Source of the DNA: CAWJPW01 sp963844845
GTDB lineage: Bacteria > Acidobacteriota > Thermoanaerobaculia > Thermoanaerobaculales > Sulfomarinibacteraceae
Direction: 5' to 3'
Length of the DNA: 64,000 nucleotides
NCBI GenBank assembly: GCA_963844845.1
Contig: CAWJPW010000008.1
Span: 310,001-374,000 of the forward strand
Positions within the stretch are counted from its first letter, which is position 1; every line of letters begins with the position of its first letter. Below the pieces are notes generated by a model that searched no databases, was not told where the DNA came from, and saw nothing but the letters and a program-made list of their open reading frames with translations. A program made the position numbers and the translations under genes. This document shows positions 34,262 to 44,409 of this stretch, piece by piece.

Positions 34262-34987
34262 ATGGGATACGGCATCAAGCTGGAGGTCTGGGGCAATTAC
34301 GCGTCCTTCAACCGGCCGGAGATGAAGGTCGAGCGGGTGTCGTACGACGTGATGACGCCGAGCGCGGCTCGTGGTGTTCTCGAGGCCATCTACTGGAAGC
34401 CGCAGTTTCGGTGGGTAGTGGACCGGATCCGGGTGCTCGCTCCGATACGCTTCACCCATGTCAGGCGCAACGAACTCGGCTGCAAGATACCAGCCGGCAC
34501 CGTCAAGACGGTGCGAAACCGCGGTTCTGGCAGCCTTGGCATCGCCGTCGAGGACCACCGTCAGCAGCGGGCGGCGAGGATCCTGCGCGACGTCCGCTAC
34601 GGGATCGAGGCTCACGTCGAGGTGATCGACCCGACCGAACGTGACGGTACCGCCCTCGGCCACCCTGAGGCGAAGCACTTGGAGGCGTTCAAGCGCCGGG
34701 CGATCAAGGGCCAATGCTTCCACCATCCCTACCTGGGCTGCCGCGAGTTCCCGGCATCCTTCCGGCTGCTGGCCGACGACGAGGCGTTCCAGCCTCCGCC
34801 GGCGGAGCTCAAAGGCGAGCGCGACCTCGGGTACGTGCTGTGGGACGTGGTGTTCCATGACGACCCGCACGGCAATGTGGTCGAGAGCCATCTTGGGTGC
34901 CGGCGCCGCGCCGAGCCCAGGTTCTTCCTGGCCCGGATGGTCGATGGTCAGGTGCAGGTGCCCACCCTAAACGAGACGAGGGGGTGA
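34262..34987 (+). CDS. cas5c: Cas5c (Cas5d) pre-crRNA endoribonuclease
   Basis: A 241-aa RAMP protein. In type I-C it replaces Cas6: it cuts the repeat hairpin and stays on the 5' handle within Cascade. The Tyr in EAIYWKP (about residue 44) and the adjacent Lys-His in EAKHLEAFKRRA (about 139-140) correspond to the catalytic Tyr/Lys/His set described for Bacillus halodurans Cas5d. GQCFHHPYLGCREF (about 155-168) is the family signature. No cas6 is present, as expected for I-C. Confidence 0.95.
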   Translation: MGYGIKLEVWGNYASFNRPEMKVERVSYDVMTPSAARGVLEAIYWKPQFRWVVDRIRVLAPIRFTHVRRNELGCKIPAGTVKTVRNRGSGSLGIAVEDHRQQRAARILRDVRYGIEAHVEVIDPTERDGTALGHPEAKHLEAFKRRAIKGQCFHHPYLGCREFPASFRLLADDEAFQPPPAELKGERDLGYVLWDVVFHDDPHGNVVESHLGCRRRAEPRFFLARMVDGQVQVPTLNETRG

Positions 34988-34990
34988 GCG

Positions 34991-36793
34991 ATGGTGCTGC
35001 GTTCCCTCTATCAGCTCTACGAGCGCCTCGAGAGCGACGACAGCTACGACGTCTCTCCGCCCGGCCGAAGCTATCAGAAGATCACGTTCGTCATCGTCAT
35101 CGAGCCCAACGGGGCCTTGGTCGACATTCAGGACGCCAGGGTCGAACGCGACGGTCGACGAGTTCCGCGAAGGGTGCTGGTGCTGGGATGCACAAAGGCC
35201 TCGGGGGCGGGGCTCAACCCCTGTTTCCTCTGGGACTCGACCGGCTACCTGCTCGGTTGGGATGCGCGGCGTGAACGAGCAGATCGAGCGCGCGACACTG
35301 CAGCGGCATTCGCGCAGCGACACATTTCCGTCGAGGCGGAGATCGGCGACCAGGCGTTCAGCTCGGTCTGCCGCTTCCTCGAACAATGGAATCGGGAAAT
35401 GGCCGTGGACCACCCTGTCTTGGAGGAGCTTGCAACCGGATTCGGGGTCTTTCAGATTCGAGGACAGACAAGCTACGTGCACCAGGCTCCTGCGATTGCC
35501 GCGTGGTGGGACCGCCAAACGCACGCCGACCCAGACCGGATGAAGGCGTGGTGGGAATCAGCGGCGGATGCAGCCGACACTGGAATGCACGGGCAATGCC
35601 TTGTGAGCGGTGAACGTCTGCCCATAGCCAGGCTGCACGACAAGATCAAAGGTGTGTTTGGTTCGCAGACAAGCGGAGCCCCCATCGCGGGATTCAACGA
35701 CGATTCGTACCGGTCATACGGCTTCGAACAGAGCTACAACGCACCCGTCTCAGTCGAAGCGGCGCGCCGGTACACCACTGCTCTCAACGTCCTGCTAGAC
35801 CGACGCGATCGGCACTCCATCGTTGTTGGCGGCACCACCGTGGCTTTTTGGACCGATCGGCCGACGGCTGCCGAGGACGTCTTCGCCCTATTTGCCAATG
35901 GAGGCTCAAGCGCCGTTGAGGTCGCTCAGGACGAGACGGTTAGAGCCAAGCTCCATGCCATGCTGCGCGCACTTCGCCAAGGGAAGGAAGCGTACGGAGA
36001 GCTGGCGGACGACCCCGAGGGCACGGAGTTCTTCACCCTCGGTCTCGCCGCACCCACCCCTGCGCGAGTGGCGGTGCGATTCTTTCATCGCGGCACGGTT
36101 GCGGAGGTTCTCGACAGCCTTCGCCGACACCACTCAGACATTGGAATCGAGCGACAGTTCGCGGAGGGTTCCAGGCGACCTGAGCCGGAGCTGCCCGCAT
36201 CGTGGCAGCTCCTGAACGACACGAAGCCACCCGGTGGGGAGATCCCTTCGCTCCTGCCCGCCACGCTGCTGGAGGCGGTCGTCTCCGGCAAGCGCTACCC
36301 GGACGCTCTGTTCCGCACGGTCATGCGGCGGGTGAGTGCCGATCGTGTCGTCAACTACTTCCGTGCCTGCAGCATCAAGGGTGTGCTTGTACGGAACTAC
36401 GGAAAGGAGATTCCAGTGAGCCTGGACACGGCACGCACGGAGCCTGCCTACCTTGTAGGGCGCCTATTCGCCGCGCTCGAGAAGACGCAGGCCGACGCCC
36501 TCGGCGGCCAGGTCAACGCCACCGTCAGGGACCGGTTCTACGCCTCGGCCTCGGCGACACCGCAGTCGGTGTTCCCCCGGCTCCTACGGACATATCAGCA
36601 TCATCTCGCCAAGCTCGAGGGCGGCCGCAAGGTCAACCGCGAGAAGCTCGTTCAGGAGATCATCGCACCCCTCGAGAGCTTTCCGGCGCACCTCGGGCTC
36701 GCCGACCAAGGGCTGTTTGCCCTGGGGTACTACCACCAGAGAAACGACTTCTTTCGCTCGAAGACCGAGAGCAAGCCAACCAACGCCGAATGA
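34991..36793 (+). CDS. cas8c: Cas8c (Csd1), large subunit of type I-C Cascade
   Basis: A 600-aa protein colinear with Csd1: LYQLYERL at the start, the LGCTKASGAGLNPCFLWD region, CLVSGERLPIARLHDKIKG (about 198-216), SYNAPVSVEAARRYTTALN (about 248-266) and a C-terminal helical part with LGYYHQRNDFF. The large subunit recognises the PAM. An internal start inside cas8c often gives the small subunit Cas11c in type I-C; no separate cas11 is seen, so this is probable but not shown here. The start is 3 bp after the cas5c stop and the end overlaps the first possible ATG of cas7. Confidence 0.94.
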   Translation: MVLRSLYQLYERLESDDSYDVSPPGRSYQKITFVIVIEPNGALVDIQDARVERDGRRVPRRVLVLGCTKASGAGLNPCFLWDSTGYLLGWDARRERADRARDTAAAFAQRHISVEAEIGDQAFSSVCRFLEQWNREMAVDHPVLEELATGFGVFQIRGQTSYVHQAPAIAAWWDRQTHADPDRMKAWWESAADAADTGMHGQCLVSGERLPIARLHDKIKGVFGSQTSGAPIAGFNDDSYRSYGFEQSYNAPVSVEAARRYTTALNVLLDRRDRHSIVVGGTTVAFWTDRPTAAEDVFALFANGGSSAVEVAQDETVRAKLHAMLRALRQGKEAYGELADDPEGTEFFTLGLAAPTPARVAVRFFHRGTVAEVLDSLRRHHSDIGIERQFAEGSRRPEPELPASWQLLNDTKPPGGEIPSLLPATLLEAVVSGKRYPDALFRTVMRRVSADRVVNYFRACSIKGVLVRNYGKEIPVSLDTARTEPAYLVGRLFAALEKTQADALGGQVNATVRDRFYASASATPQSVFPRLLRTYQHHLAKLEGGRKVNREKLVQEIIAPLESFPAHLGLADQGLFALGYYHQRNDFFRSKTESKPTNAE

Positions 36794-36813
36794 GCGTCAC
36801 ACGGAGGAACGGG

Positions 36814-37686
36814 ATGAACCGCTACGACTTCGTCTATATCTTTGACGTCAAGGACGCCAACCCCAACGGCGACCCCGACGCCGGTAACCTGCCGCGTGTC
36901 GACCCGGAGACCGGGCACGGGCTTGTGACCGACGTGTGCCTCAAGCGCAAGATCCGCAACTTCGTCGCTCTCACCAAGGACGGTCAGCCGGGACACCGGA
37001 TCTACTTCGGCGAGAAGGCCGTCTTGAACCGCCTCCATGACGAAGCCTGGGAAAGCCACCCTGACGAGGGCATCCGGAAGCAGAAGGACCGCAAGAAGCT
37101 GCCTCGAGAGGCCGAGCAGGCCCTCGCGCTCACTCGCTTCATGTGCGACAACTTCTGGGACATCCGCGCCTTCGGTGCGGTGATGACCACCGATGTCAAC
37201 TGCGGCCAGGTGCGAGGCCCAGTGCAGCTCTCATTTGCGCGTTCTGTCGAGCCCATCGTCACGCTTGAGCACGCCATCACCCGCAGCTCCGTGACCAACG
37301 AGCGCGACCTCGAGAAGGAGCGCACCATGGGCCGCAAGTTCACCGTGCCGTACGCGGTGTACGTCGCCTACGGCTTCGTGAACCCGTTCCTCGCGAACCA
37401 AACCGGCTTCGGCGACGCCGACCTTGCGCTGCTCTGGGACTCACTGCTCGGCGCGTTCCAGTTCGACCAGTCGGCGGCGAGGCCTGCAGGCAGCATGGCT
37501 CCTCGGCAGCTCGCGCTTTTCGAGCACTCGTCGCAGCTCGGCAACGCACCGTCGCATGCCCTGTTCGACACCCTCACCGTTGCACGTCGACCCAATGTCG
37601 AGGTCCCCCGCGACTTTTCGGCCTATGAAGTGCGGATTGACGAGGAAGCTGTGCCAGAAGGGGTCACGCTCAAGAGTCTCATGTGA
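36814..37686 (+). CDS. cas7: Cas7 (Csd2), backbone subunit of type I-C Cascade
   Basis: A 290-aa RAMP protein that polymerises along the crRNA. FDVKDANPNGDPDAGNLPR (about residues 8-26), VTDVCLKRKIRN, DIRAFGAVM and the C-terminal segment match Csd2. ATG at 36814 has GGAGG 6 nt upstream; an ATG at 36790 overlaps the cas8c stop and would add eight residues. All segments seem intact, and the length fits the family. Confidence 0.95.
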   Translation: MNRYDFVYIFDVKDANPNGDPDAGNLPRVDPETGHGLVTDVCLKRKIRNFVALTKDGQPGHRIYFGEKAVLNRLHDEAWESHPDEGIRKQKDRKKLPREAEQALALTRFMCDNFWDIRAFGAVMTTDVNCGQVRGPVQLSFARSVEPIVTLEHAITRSSVTNERDLEKERTMGRKFTVPYAVYVAYGFVNPFLANQTGFGDADLALLWDSLLGAFQFDQSAARPAGSMAPRQLALFEHSSQLGNAPSHALFDTLTVARRPNVEVPRDFSAYEVRIDEEAVPEGVTLKSLM

Positions 37687-37696
37687 GTGCGCTGCG

Positions 37697-38428
37697 ATGC
37701 CGCGAGCTTCCTTAAGAGGCCCCTGTCACACGAGCGGTGGTTCCCCGCCCTTCAAGGAGGGCGACCTCCTGCCTCTCTCTGCTCTCCAGCACCTCATGTT
37801 CTGCGAGCGGCAGGCGGCGCTGATCCACGTGGAGCAGCAGTGGGCCGAGAACACTCTCACCGTCGAGGGATCCCATATGCACCGGCGGGTCGACGAGACG
37901 GCGCCGCGCCGGGAGCTGATCGGCGGTGCGCTCGTCGCGCGCGGGCTCCCATTGCGCTCTCTCGCCCTCGGACTGAGTGGGCGCGCCGACGTGGTCGAGT
38001 TCCGCCCTGTCGACGAAGGCGGGGCGGCGCTCGCTGGTGTTGACGGGCAGTGGCGGCCGTTTCCGGTCGACTACAAGCGCGGAAGGCCAAAGAACAACGA
38101 CAGTGATGAGGTTCAGCTCTGCGCACAGGCGTTGTGCCTGGAGGAGATGCTGGCGACCGAGGTGCCCTCGGGCGCGTTGTTCTACGGGCGCAACCGACGG
38201 CGACGCGATGTCGCCTTTTCAAGCCAACTGAGAGCGACGACTCGAGCAGCAGCCGCGAGGCTCCACGAGATCGTCGGTGAGGGTCTTACACCGAGAGCGG
38301 TGGCAGAGGCGAAATGCCGCCGCTGCTCCCTTCTTGAGCTCTGTTTACCGAAGGGCATGACGCGCCGAAGCGCGAGCGGATACCTGCGCCGGGCCATCCG
38401 CTCGGTAGACGAGGAGGAACCGCCCTGA
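37697..38428 (+). CDS. cas4: Cas4 family RecB-like nuclease for spacer acquisition
   Basis: About 243 aa from the ATG at 37697. PLSALQHLMFCERQ holds the N-terminal iron-sulfur Cys, GRADVVEF and PVDYKRG the RecB-type metal site, QLCAQALCLEE the helix that follows, and CRRCSLLELC the C-terminal Cys cluster. Cas4 trims prespacers and selects the PAM for Cas1-Cas2. Start is uncertain: the ATG has no Shine-Dalgarno, whereas a CTG at 37769 lies 8 nt after AAGGAGG and close to the usual family N-terminus. Confidence 0.92.
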   Translation: MPRASLRGPCHTSGGSPPFKEGDLLPLSALQHLMFCERQAALIHVEQQWAENTLTVEGSHMHRRVDETAPRRELIGGALVARGLPLRSLALGLSGRADVVEFRPVDEGGAALAGVDGQWRPFPVDYKRGRPKNNDSDEVQLCAQALCLEEMLATEVPSGALFYGRNRRRRDVAFSSQLRATTRAAAARLHEIVGEGLTPRAVAEAKCRRCSLLELCLPKGMTRRSASGYLRRAIRSVDEEEPP

Positions 38429-39456
38429 AGACTCACCTGAACACGCTCTTCGTCACGACGCAGGGGACCTACCTCGGCACCGAGGGGGAGACGGTGGTCG
38501 TTCGCAAGGACGGCGAGAGCCTCCTCCGGCTTCCATTCCATCTCTTGGAGGGAATCGTCTGTTTCGGGAACGTAGGCTGTAGCCCGTTCCTGATGGGTCG
38601 ATGCGGCGAGAGGGGCATCGGAATTTCGTTCCTGACGGGGCGCGGGCGGTTCCTCGCTCGAGTGCAGGGGCCCGTATCCGGCAACGTTCTCCTGCGGCGC
38701 ACCCAGTACCGCCAGGCCGACGATGAGGTCAGCTCCGCACAGATCGCGCGACCGATGGTGGTTGCCAAGGCGTCCAACTGCCGCGCTGTGCTCCAGCGAG
38801 CTCGGAGGGATCAGAGGCTCGCCGCGGGGAGCTTCGACTTCGGCCCCGCAATCAAGGCCCTGCGCCTGAACGTGGAGGACCTAGCCGGGCCGGTGCCGCT
38901 CAACGCGCTCCGCGGGGTCGAGGGCGATGCTGCGCGGACCTACTTCGGGGCCTTTGACCACCTCATCGTCGCGCAGAAGGACGGCTTTCGCTTCGAGGGC
39001 CGCAATCGCCGGCCTCCGACCGACAACGTGAACGCGCTCCTCTCATTCCTCTACACGCTGCTGGTGCACGACGTCCGCTCGGCCGTCGAGGCTGTGGGCC
39101 TCGATCCTCAGGTTGGCTTTCTCCATCGCGACCGACCGGGCCGGCCCTCGCTGGCGCTGGATCTGATGGAGGAACTCCGTCCGGTGATTGCCGATCGGCT
39201 CGCGCTCACGATGATCAACCGTCGGCAGGTCAAGAGAAGAGGGTTCGTGGCCGGTGAGACCGGGGGGGTCGTGATGGACGATGCCACTCGAAAGACCGTC
39301 CTGGTGGCGTACCAGGAGAAGAAGAAGGAGGAGATCAGGCATCCCTTCCTCGACGAAAAGACCACTGTAGGCATGCTGCCGCATCTCCAGGCGCTGCTTC
39401 TCGCCAGGCATCTCCGAGGTGACCTCGATGCCTACCCTCCGTACCTCTGGCGCTGA
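38425..39456 (+). CDS. cas1: Cas1 integrase (type I-C), probable CTG start
   Basis: A 343-aa CRISPR integrase. The N-terminus LKTHLNTLFVTTQGTYLG matches I-C Cas1 proteins only if translation begins at the CTG at 38425, which follows GAGGAGGA with 6-nt spacing and overlaps the cas4 stop as CTGA. The next start-like codon in frame, GTG 38494, would delete 23 conserved residues. Catalytic Glu/His/Asp regions include RGVEGDAARTYF (Glu about 174), LHRDRPGRPSLALDLMEELRP (in parts, His about 238 and Asp/Glu about 250). The length equals typical I-C Cas1. Confidence 0.93.
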   Translation: MKTHLNTLFVTTQGTYLGTEGETVVVRKDGESLLRLPFHLLEGIVCFGNVGCSPFLMGRCGERGIGISFLTGRGRFLARVQGPVSGNVLLRRTQYRQADDEVSSAQIARPMVVAKASNCRAVLQRARRDQRLAAGSFDFGPAIKALRLNVEDLAGPVPLNALRGVEGDAARTYFGAFDHLIVAQKDGFRFEGRNRRPPTDNVNALLSFLYTLLVHDVRSAVEAVGLDPQVGFLHRDRPGRPSLALDLMEELRPVIADRLALTMINRRQVKRRGFVAGETGGVVMDDATRKTVLVAYQEKKKEEIRHPFLDEKTTVGMLPHLQALLLARHLRGDLDAYPPYLWR

Positions 39457-39474
39457 CTTTCGCGGAGGCCGCTA

Positions 39475-39765
39475 GTGCTGGTAGTGGTGAGCTATGACGT
39501 GGCGACCAAGGAGAAGGAGGGCGCCCGCCGACTGAGGCATATCGCAAAAGCTTGCGAGAACTACGGTCAGCGGGTGCAAAACTCGGTTTTCGAGTGTGTG
39601 GTCGATCCTGACCAGTGGACGATGCTGAAGCTGCGTCTCCTGGACCTCTTCGAGCCGGAGAAGGACAGCCTTCGCTTCTACTTCCTCGGCGCCAACTACG
39701 AAAACCGTATCGAGCATCATGGCACCAAGCCATCGTTGGACGTGAAAGGACCTCTCCTGGTCTGA
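39475..39765 (+). CDS. cas2: Cas2 (type I-C)
   Basis: A 96-aa ferredoxin-fold protein that bridges two Cas1 dimers. VVVSYDV with the conserved Asp at residue 8, GQRVQNSVFEC and the C-terminal LRFYFLG strand are characteristic. GTG start at 39475 follows GCGGAGG. It is the last cas gene, 181 bp from the first repeat. Confidence 0.95.
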   Translation: MLVVVSYDVATKEKEGARRLRHIAKACENYGQRVQNSVFECVVDPDQWTMLKLRLLDLFEPEKDSLRFYFLGANYENRIEHHGTKPSLDVKGPLLV

Positions 39766-39946
39766 GCCTCGCGAACCCCAAGCGATTGTGGCAGACCCGG
39801 GAGGTTCGCGCGCAACGCATCCCGCTCCTTGAAAATGAGTTACTGGGCAGCCTCCCGCGACCTACCGCACGTTGATGGCGGCCTTTCGCGGGTTCGCGGA
39901 TGAGGCCCCCTATCTCACTGAGCTACGGTACCCTTGTCTGTGGAGC
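39766..39946 (+). promoter_or_regulatory. CRISPR leader
   Basis: The 181 bp between cas2 and repeat 1 carry no ORF and are less GC-rich than the array (for example TTGAAAATGAGTTACTG about 39827). They should contain the array promoter and integration signals. GCTACGGTACCCTTG about 39922 includes a weak -10-like TACCCT. Repeats nearest this end are uniform and the distal end is degenerate, which supports this side as the leader. Confidence 0.75.
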
Positions 39947-42900
39947 GTCGCCCCCCGCACGGGGGCGCGGATTGAAACACGCGCGGCCGCGAGCGTCGCA
40001 GCGGCGACGCAGCGTCGCCCCCCGCACGGGGGCGCGGATTGAAACCGCGACGCCGACGGCCGGAGCACGCGGAGCCTGGTCGCCCCCCGCACGGGGGCGC
40101 GGATTGAAACCGCGACGTCGTCGACGACATCGTCGGCGTCGGCGACGTCGCCCCCCGCACGGGGGCGCGGATTGAAACCGCGATCCGGTAGCGGCACTCG
40201 CGCAGACCGCTCGAGTCGCCCCCCGCACGGGGGCGCGGATTGAAACACGACGCTGCTCGGCGTGAGCGTCCGCGACGGCTCGAGTCGCCCCCCGCACGGG
40301 GGCGCGGATTGAAACACGCTCGTCGACGGACGTGCCGCGACCTGGCACGGTCGCCCCCCGCACGGGGGCGCGGATTGAAACACGCCTGACCAGCGGCCGA
40401 CGCGTGGACCGCGATGTCGCCCCCCGCACGGGGGCGCGGATTGAAACTACGTCGGCGACTCGACTGGACGCCGGATCGCGCGACGTCGCCCCCCGCACGG
40501 GGGCGCGGATTGAAACCTCGATCGACCGTCAGCGTCGACTCAGCGGCCGCGCGTCGCCCCCCGCACGGGGGCGCGGATTGAAACAGCGCCGGACGCATGC
40601 AGCTGCAGGCGACGCGGCGCGTCGCCCCCCGCACGGGGGCGCGGATTGAAACTGCGATCAGGCGCGAGCGCGTCCGGTCACGCTCGCGGTCGCCCCCCGC
40701 ACGGGGGCGCGGATTGAAACACGGTCGCAGGCCGCGCAGGACCGTCATGGCACCTGGTCGCCCCCCGCACGGGGGCGCGGATTGAAACCCTGGTCGCGAG
40801 CGTCGCAAGCACGCTGGCTCGCGGTCGCCCCCCGCACGGGGGCGCGGATTGAAACCGCGTCGAGCCGTGCCGGGCGACGTCCACGAGCTACGTCGCCCCC
40901 CGCACGGGGGCGCGGATTGAAACGCGCGCTCGACACCGCGATCGCTGTGCGCATCGAGGTCGCCCCCCGCACGGGGGCGCGGATTGAAACTCCGAGCGCG
41001 CGTCGCGGCGATGCCGACGGCGCGTCGCCCCCCGCACGGGGGCGCGGATTGAAACACGACCGAGCGGCCGGGCTGTGACCACGGCGCACGTCGCCCCCCG
41101 CACGGGGGCGCGGATTGAAACCTGACGAGCTCGATCGACGTCAGGCCGCTGCAGGTCGCCCCCCGCACGGGGGCGCGGATTGAAACCGGCGTCACGTCGC
41201 CGTCGGACGTGCGGATGACGTCGCCCCCCGCACGGGGGCGCGGATTGAAACACGTCGTCACGGCCACGTGCGACGGCACCGTCTGTCGCCCCCCGCACGG
41301 GGGCGCGGATTGAAACGTCGACCGTGGACACGGCGACCGTCGCAGGGCTCGGTCGCCCCCCGCACGGGGGCGCGGATTGAAACCCGCCGGGTGTCAGCTC
41401 TGCAACTCGACGCAGCCGGCGTCGCCCCCCGCACGGGGGCGCGGATTGAAACTGCCGATGAGCGCCGAGCGACGGTCACGCAGCGTCGTCGCCCCCCGCA
41501 CGGGGGCGCGGATTGAAACGTCGCCGCAGAGCGTCACGGCGATGACTGCGCGTCGGTCGCCCCCCGCACGGGGGCGCGGATTGAAACCGAACCGGCGTCG
41601 CCGGCTCACCGGCTCGGACGTCGGGTCGCCCCCCGCACGGGGGCGCGGATTGAAACCGCAGTGCCCTGGCCGTGCAGCGCCGAGCGCCTGGTCGCCCCCC
41701 GCACGGGGGCGCGGATTGAAACATCCAGTCGTCGCCGATGCCGCCGGCGATCGAGGTCGCCCCCCGCACGGGGGCGCGGATTGAAACTGCGATGCGCATG
41801 GGCGTCTCCGCGAAGCCGATCGGTCGCCCCCCGCACGGGGGCGCGGATTGAAACCCGGTCACCGACCAGCGGTACGGCACGAGCCTGCGGTCGCCCCCCG
41901 CACGGGGGCGCGGATTGAAACACGATCTCGCGTCGACACCGAGCGCACGCACTGCGCGTCGCCCCCCGCACGGGGGCGCGGATTGAAACGTCGCTCGAGC
42001 GCGTCGCCGGCAGCTCGAGCGCCGGTCGCCCCCCGCACGGGGGCGCGGATTGAAACTCTCGGACTCGTCGTGGCCACGCTCGAGCCGCTCGTCGCCCCCC
42101 GCACGGGGGCGCGGATTGAAACCACCTGACGCGGCCACGCATGCGCTCTGACGCGACGTCGCCCCCCGCACGGGGGCGCGGATTGAAACATCGACGTCCA
42201 GCGCCGACGGAGGTCGCCGACACGTCGCCCCCCGCACGGGGGCGCGGATTGAAACCGATCGCGTGGCGCCGCGTCGAGCGCGGCGCCAGCGGTCGCCCCC
42301 CGCACGGGGGCGCGGATTGAAACGTCGTCGGCGTCACGCACCGGCGACGCCGCACGGGTCGCCCCCCGCACGGGGGCGCGGATTGAAACTGCTCGCTGAG
42401 CATCGGCATCGGTGGCCGTCTGGGTCGCCCCCCGCACGGGGGCGCGGATTGAAACACCGATGACGTCGACGCTCGTCCTGAGCCGCTCGACGTCGCCCCC
42501 CGCACGGGGGCGCGGATTGAAACGCTACAGCCAGCGCTCGAGGCGTCCGGCGCCCAGGTCGCCCCCCGCACGGGGGCGCGGATTGAAACTCAGGCGACGC
42601 AGTGCGTCCTGACGCCTGGCGCACGTCGCCCCCCGCACGGGGGCGCGGATTGAAACACCAGCGTCGATGAGCGCCTGCAGCGCGCGCTCCGCGTCGCCCC
42701 CCGCACGGGGGCGCGGATTGAAACACGCTCGGGCGGTACGTCGACCGCCGAGCGCCTGCGTCGCCCCCCGCACGGGGGCGCGGATTGAAACCATCTGCGC
42801 CGTCGAGCTCGGCACGTGCCGCGCGCGTCGCCCCCCGCACGGGGGCGCGGATTGAAACACGAGCTCGCGTCGCATGGCCGACGGCGCGGCGTCGGTCGCC

Positions 42901-44251
42901 CCCCGCACGGGGGCGCGGATTGAAACGCGGCAGCCGGTCGACGGGCTCGTGCAGCGCACGTGTCGCCCCCCGCACGGGGGCGCGGATTGAAACGTCGCGC
43001 GCATCGGCGCTGCGTCGACGCCGCGTCGTCGCCCCCCGCACGGGGGCGCGGATTGAAACGTCGGCGGCAGCCGCCACCGAGCTGGTCGGTCGCCCCCCGC
43101 ACGGGGCGCGGATTGAAACCTGCGCAGTGCGACGCTCGGCGGCCGACGTCGCCCCCCGCACGGGGGCGCGGATTGAAACACTCGACGTCGCGCGTCCGAC
43201 GGCGCACTGACGCAGGCCGGTCGCTGGTCGCCCCCCGCACGGGGGCGCGGATTGAAACTGACTCGTCGCGACGTCGCTGGCAGCGACGTCTGCCGGGCCG
43301 GCGTCGCCCCCCGCACGGGGGCGCGGATTGAAACACGTACTGCCGATGACGCCGCGGCGCGCTGCGCGCGTCGCCCCCCGCACGGGGGCGCGGATTGAAA
43401 CTCGTGCCGACTGCGCATGGCCGACCGCGCCGAGTCGCCCCCCGCACGGGGGCGCGGATTGAAACCGCTCCGGCCGCGACGAGTCGAGCGCCTGCGGCGT
43501 CGCCCCCCGCACGGGGGCGCGGATTGAAACGTACCGGACGTGCACGCATCCGCGCGGCTGCTCGTGGTCGCCCCCCGCACGGGGGCGCGGATTGAAACCC
43601 GTCCGTCACGCTGGCGAGCTCCGCGACCGCGGTCGCCCCCCGCACGGGGGCGCGGATTGAAACGCTGCGCCGATGCGCGGCATCGTCGATGCCGCGCGCG
43701 TCGCCCCCCGCACGGGGGCGCGGATTGAAACATCGCCACGCGAGGGCATGTGAGCACGAGCCGAGTCGCCCCCCGCACGGGGGCGCGGATTGAAACAGCT
43801 CCAGCGCGCCGCTCGGCCGCGCCGCTCGAGTCGCCCCCCGCACGGGGGCGCGGATTGAAACCGTGCGAGCGTCGCGACGTCGCGCGCACCGACTCGAGTC
43901 GCCCCCCGCACGGGGGCGCGGATTGAAACGCTCGCGTCGGCGCCGTGGCGGCGACGCCGACGACGGTCGCCCCCCGCACGGGGGCGCGGATTGAAACCCT
44001 CGACGGCCGCCATGCGGCCGCGGTCCGCCGGTCGCCCCCCGCACGGGGGCGCGGATTGAAACTCGGTGGCCATGCGCCTGAGCGGCGGCGCGGCCGCGTC
44101 GCCCCCCGCACGGGGGCGCGGATTGAAACGTGTCGCCACCGCGGTGAAGTCTCCGCCGGCGACGTCGCCCCCCGCACGGGGGCGCGGATTGAAACGGCAC
44201 ACGCGTGCTGACAATCTCGGAGCGGCCACGTCGCCCCCCGCACGGGGCGCG
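39947..44251 (+). CRISPR. type I-C CRISPR array, 64 full repeats plus a degenerate 65th
   Basis: Repeats are 32 nt, starting GTCGCCCCCCGCACG and ending CGCGGATTGAAAC; the inner CGCCCCC / GGGGGCG pairs as a hairpin, as in type I-C. I count 64 complete repeats (first at 39947, last at 44164-44195) with 64 spacers. The 48th (43089) lacks one G. The terminal copy at 44230-44251 lacks a G and its ATTGAAAC end and runs into a dispersed repeat. Spacers are mostly 32-37 nt, with a run of 29, 28, 47 and 44 nt at 43060-43302. They contain many CGTCG/CGACG steps and no TT. Confidence 0.98.
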
Positions 44252-44409
44252 AAGCGACCCTTGACAGCGGAGGCCCCGCCGGCCATCCGGCTCCTCTGAA
44301 CGATCCGGGGGGAGGCCATGCCGGGAGCACCCGGAGCCGAAGCAGGGACCGGACTCCGGGACCGGGACGGGACTCCGGGACGGGTACGGCGACCGGAATC
44401 CGGGTCCGG
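44249..44409 (+). repeat. 160-bp dispersed repeat, copy B, fused to the CRISPR array end
   Basis: This matches 19955-20115 with about two mismatches. The junction with the last repeat lies in shared CGCG, so the distal part of the array was probably lost by recombination or insertion at short homology. The copy lacks the left arm of the inverted repeat that precedes copy A. Confidence 0.9.

Noticed and set aside
34991..36793. Missing cas6 and cas11 taken as a defective CRISPR system
   Set aside because: Type I-C uses Cas5c for crRNA processing and commonly makes its small subunit from within cas8c, so their absence as separate genes is normal.
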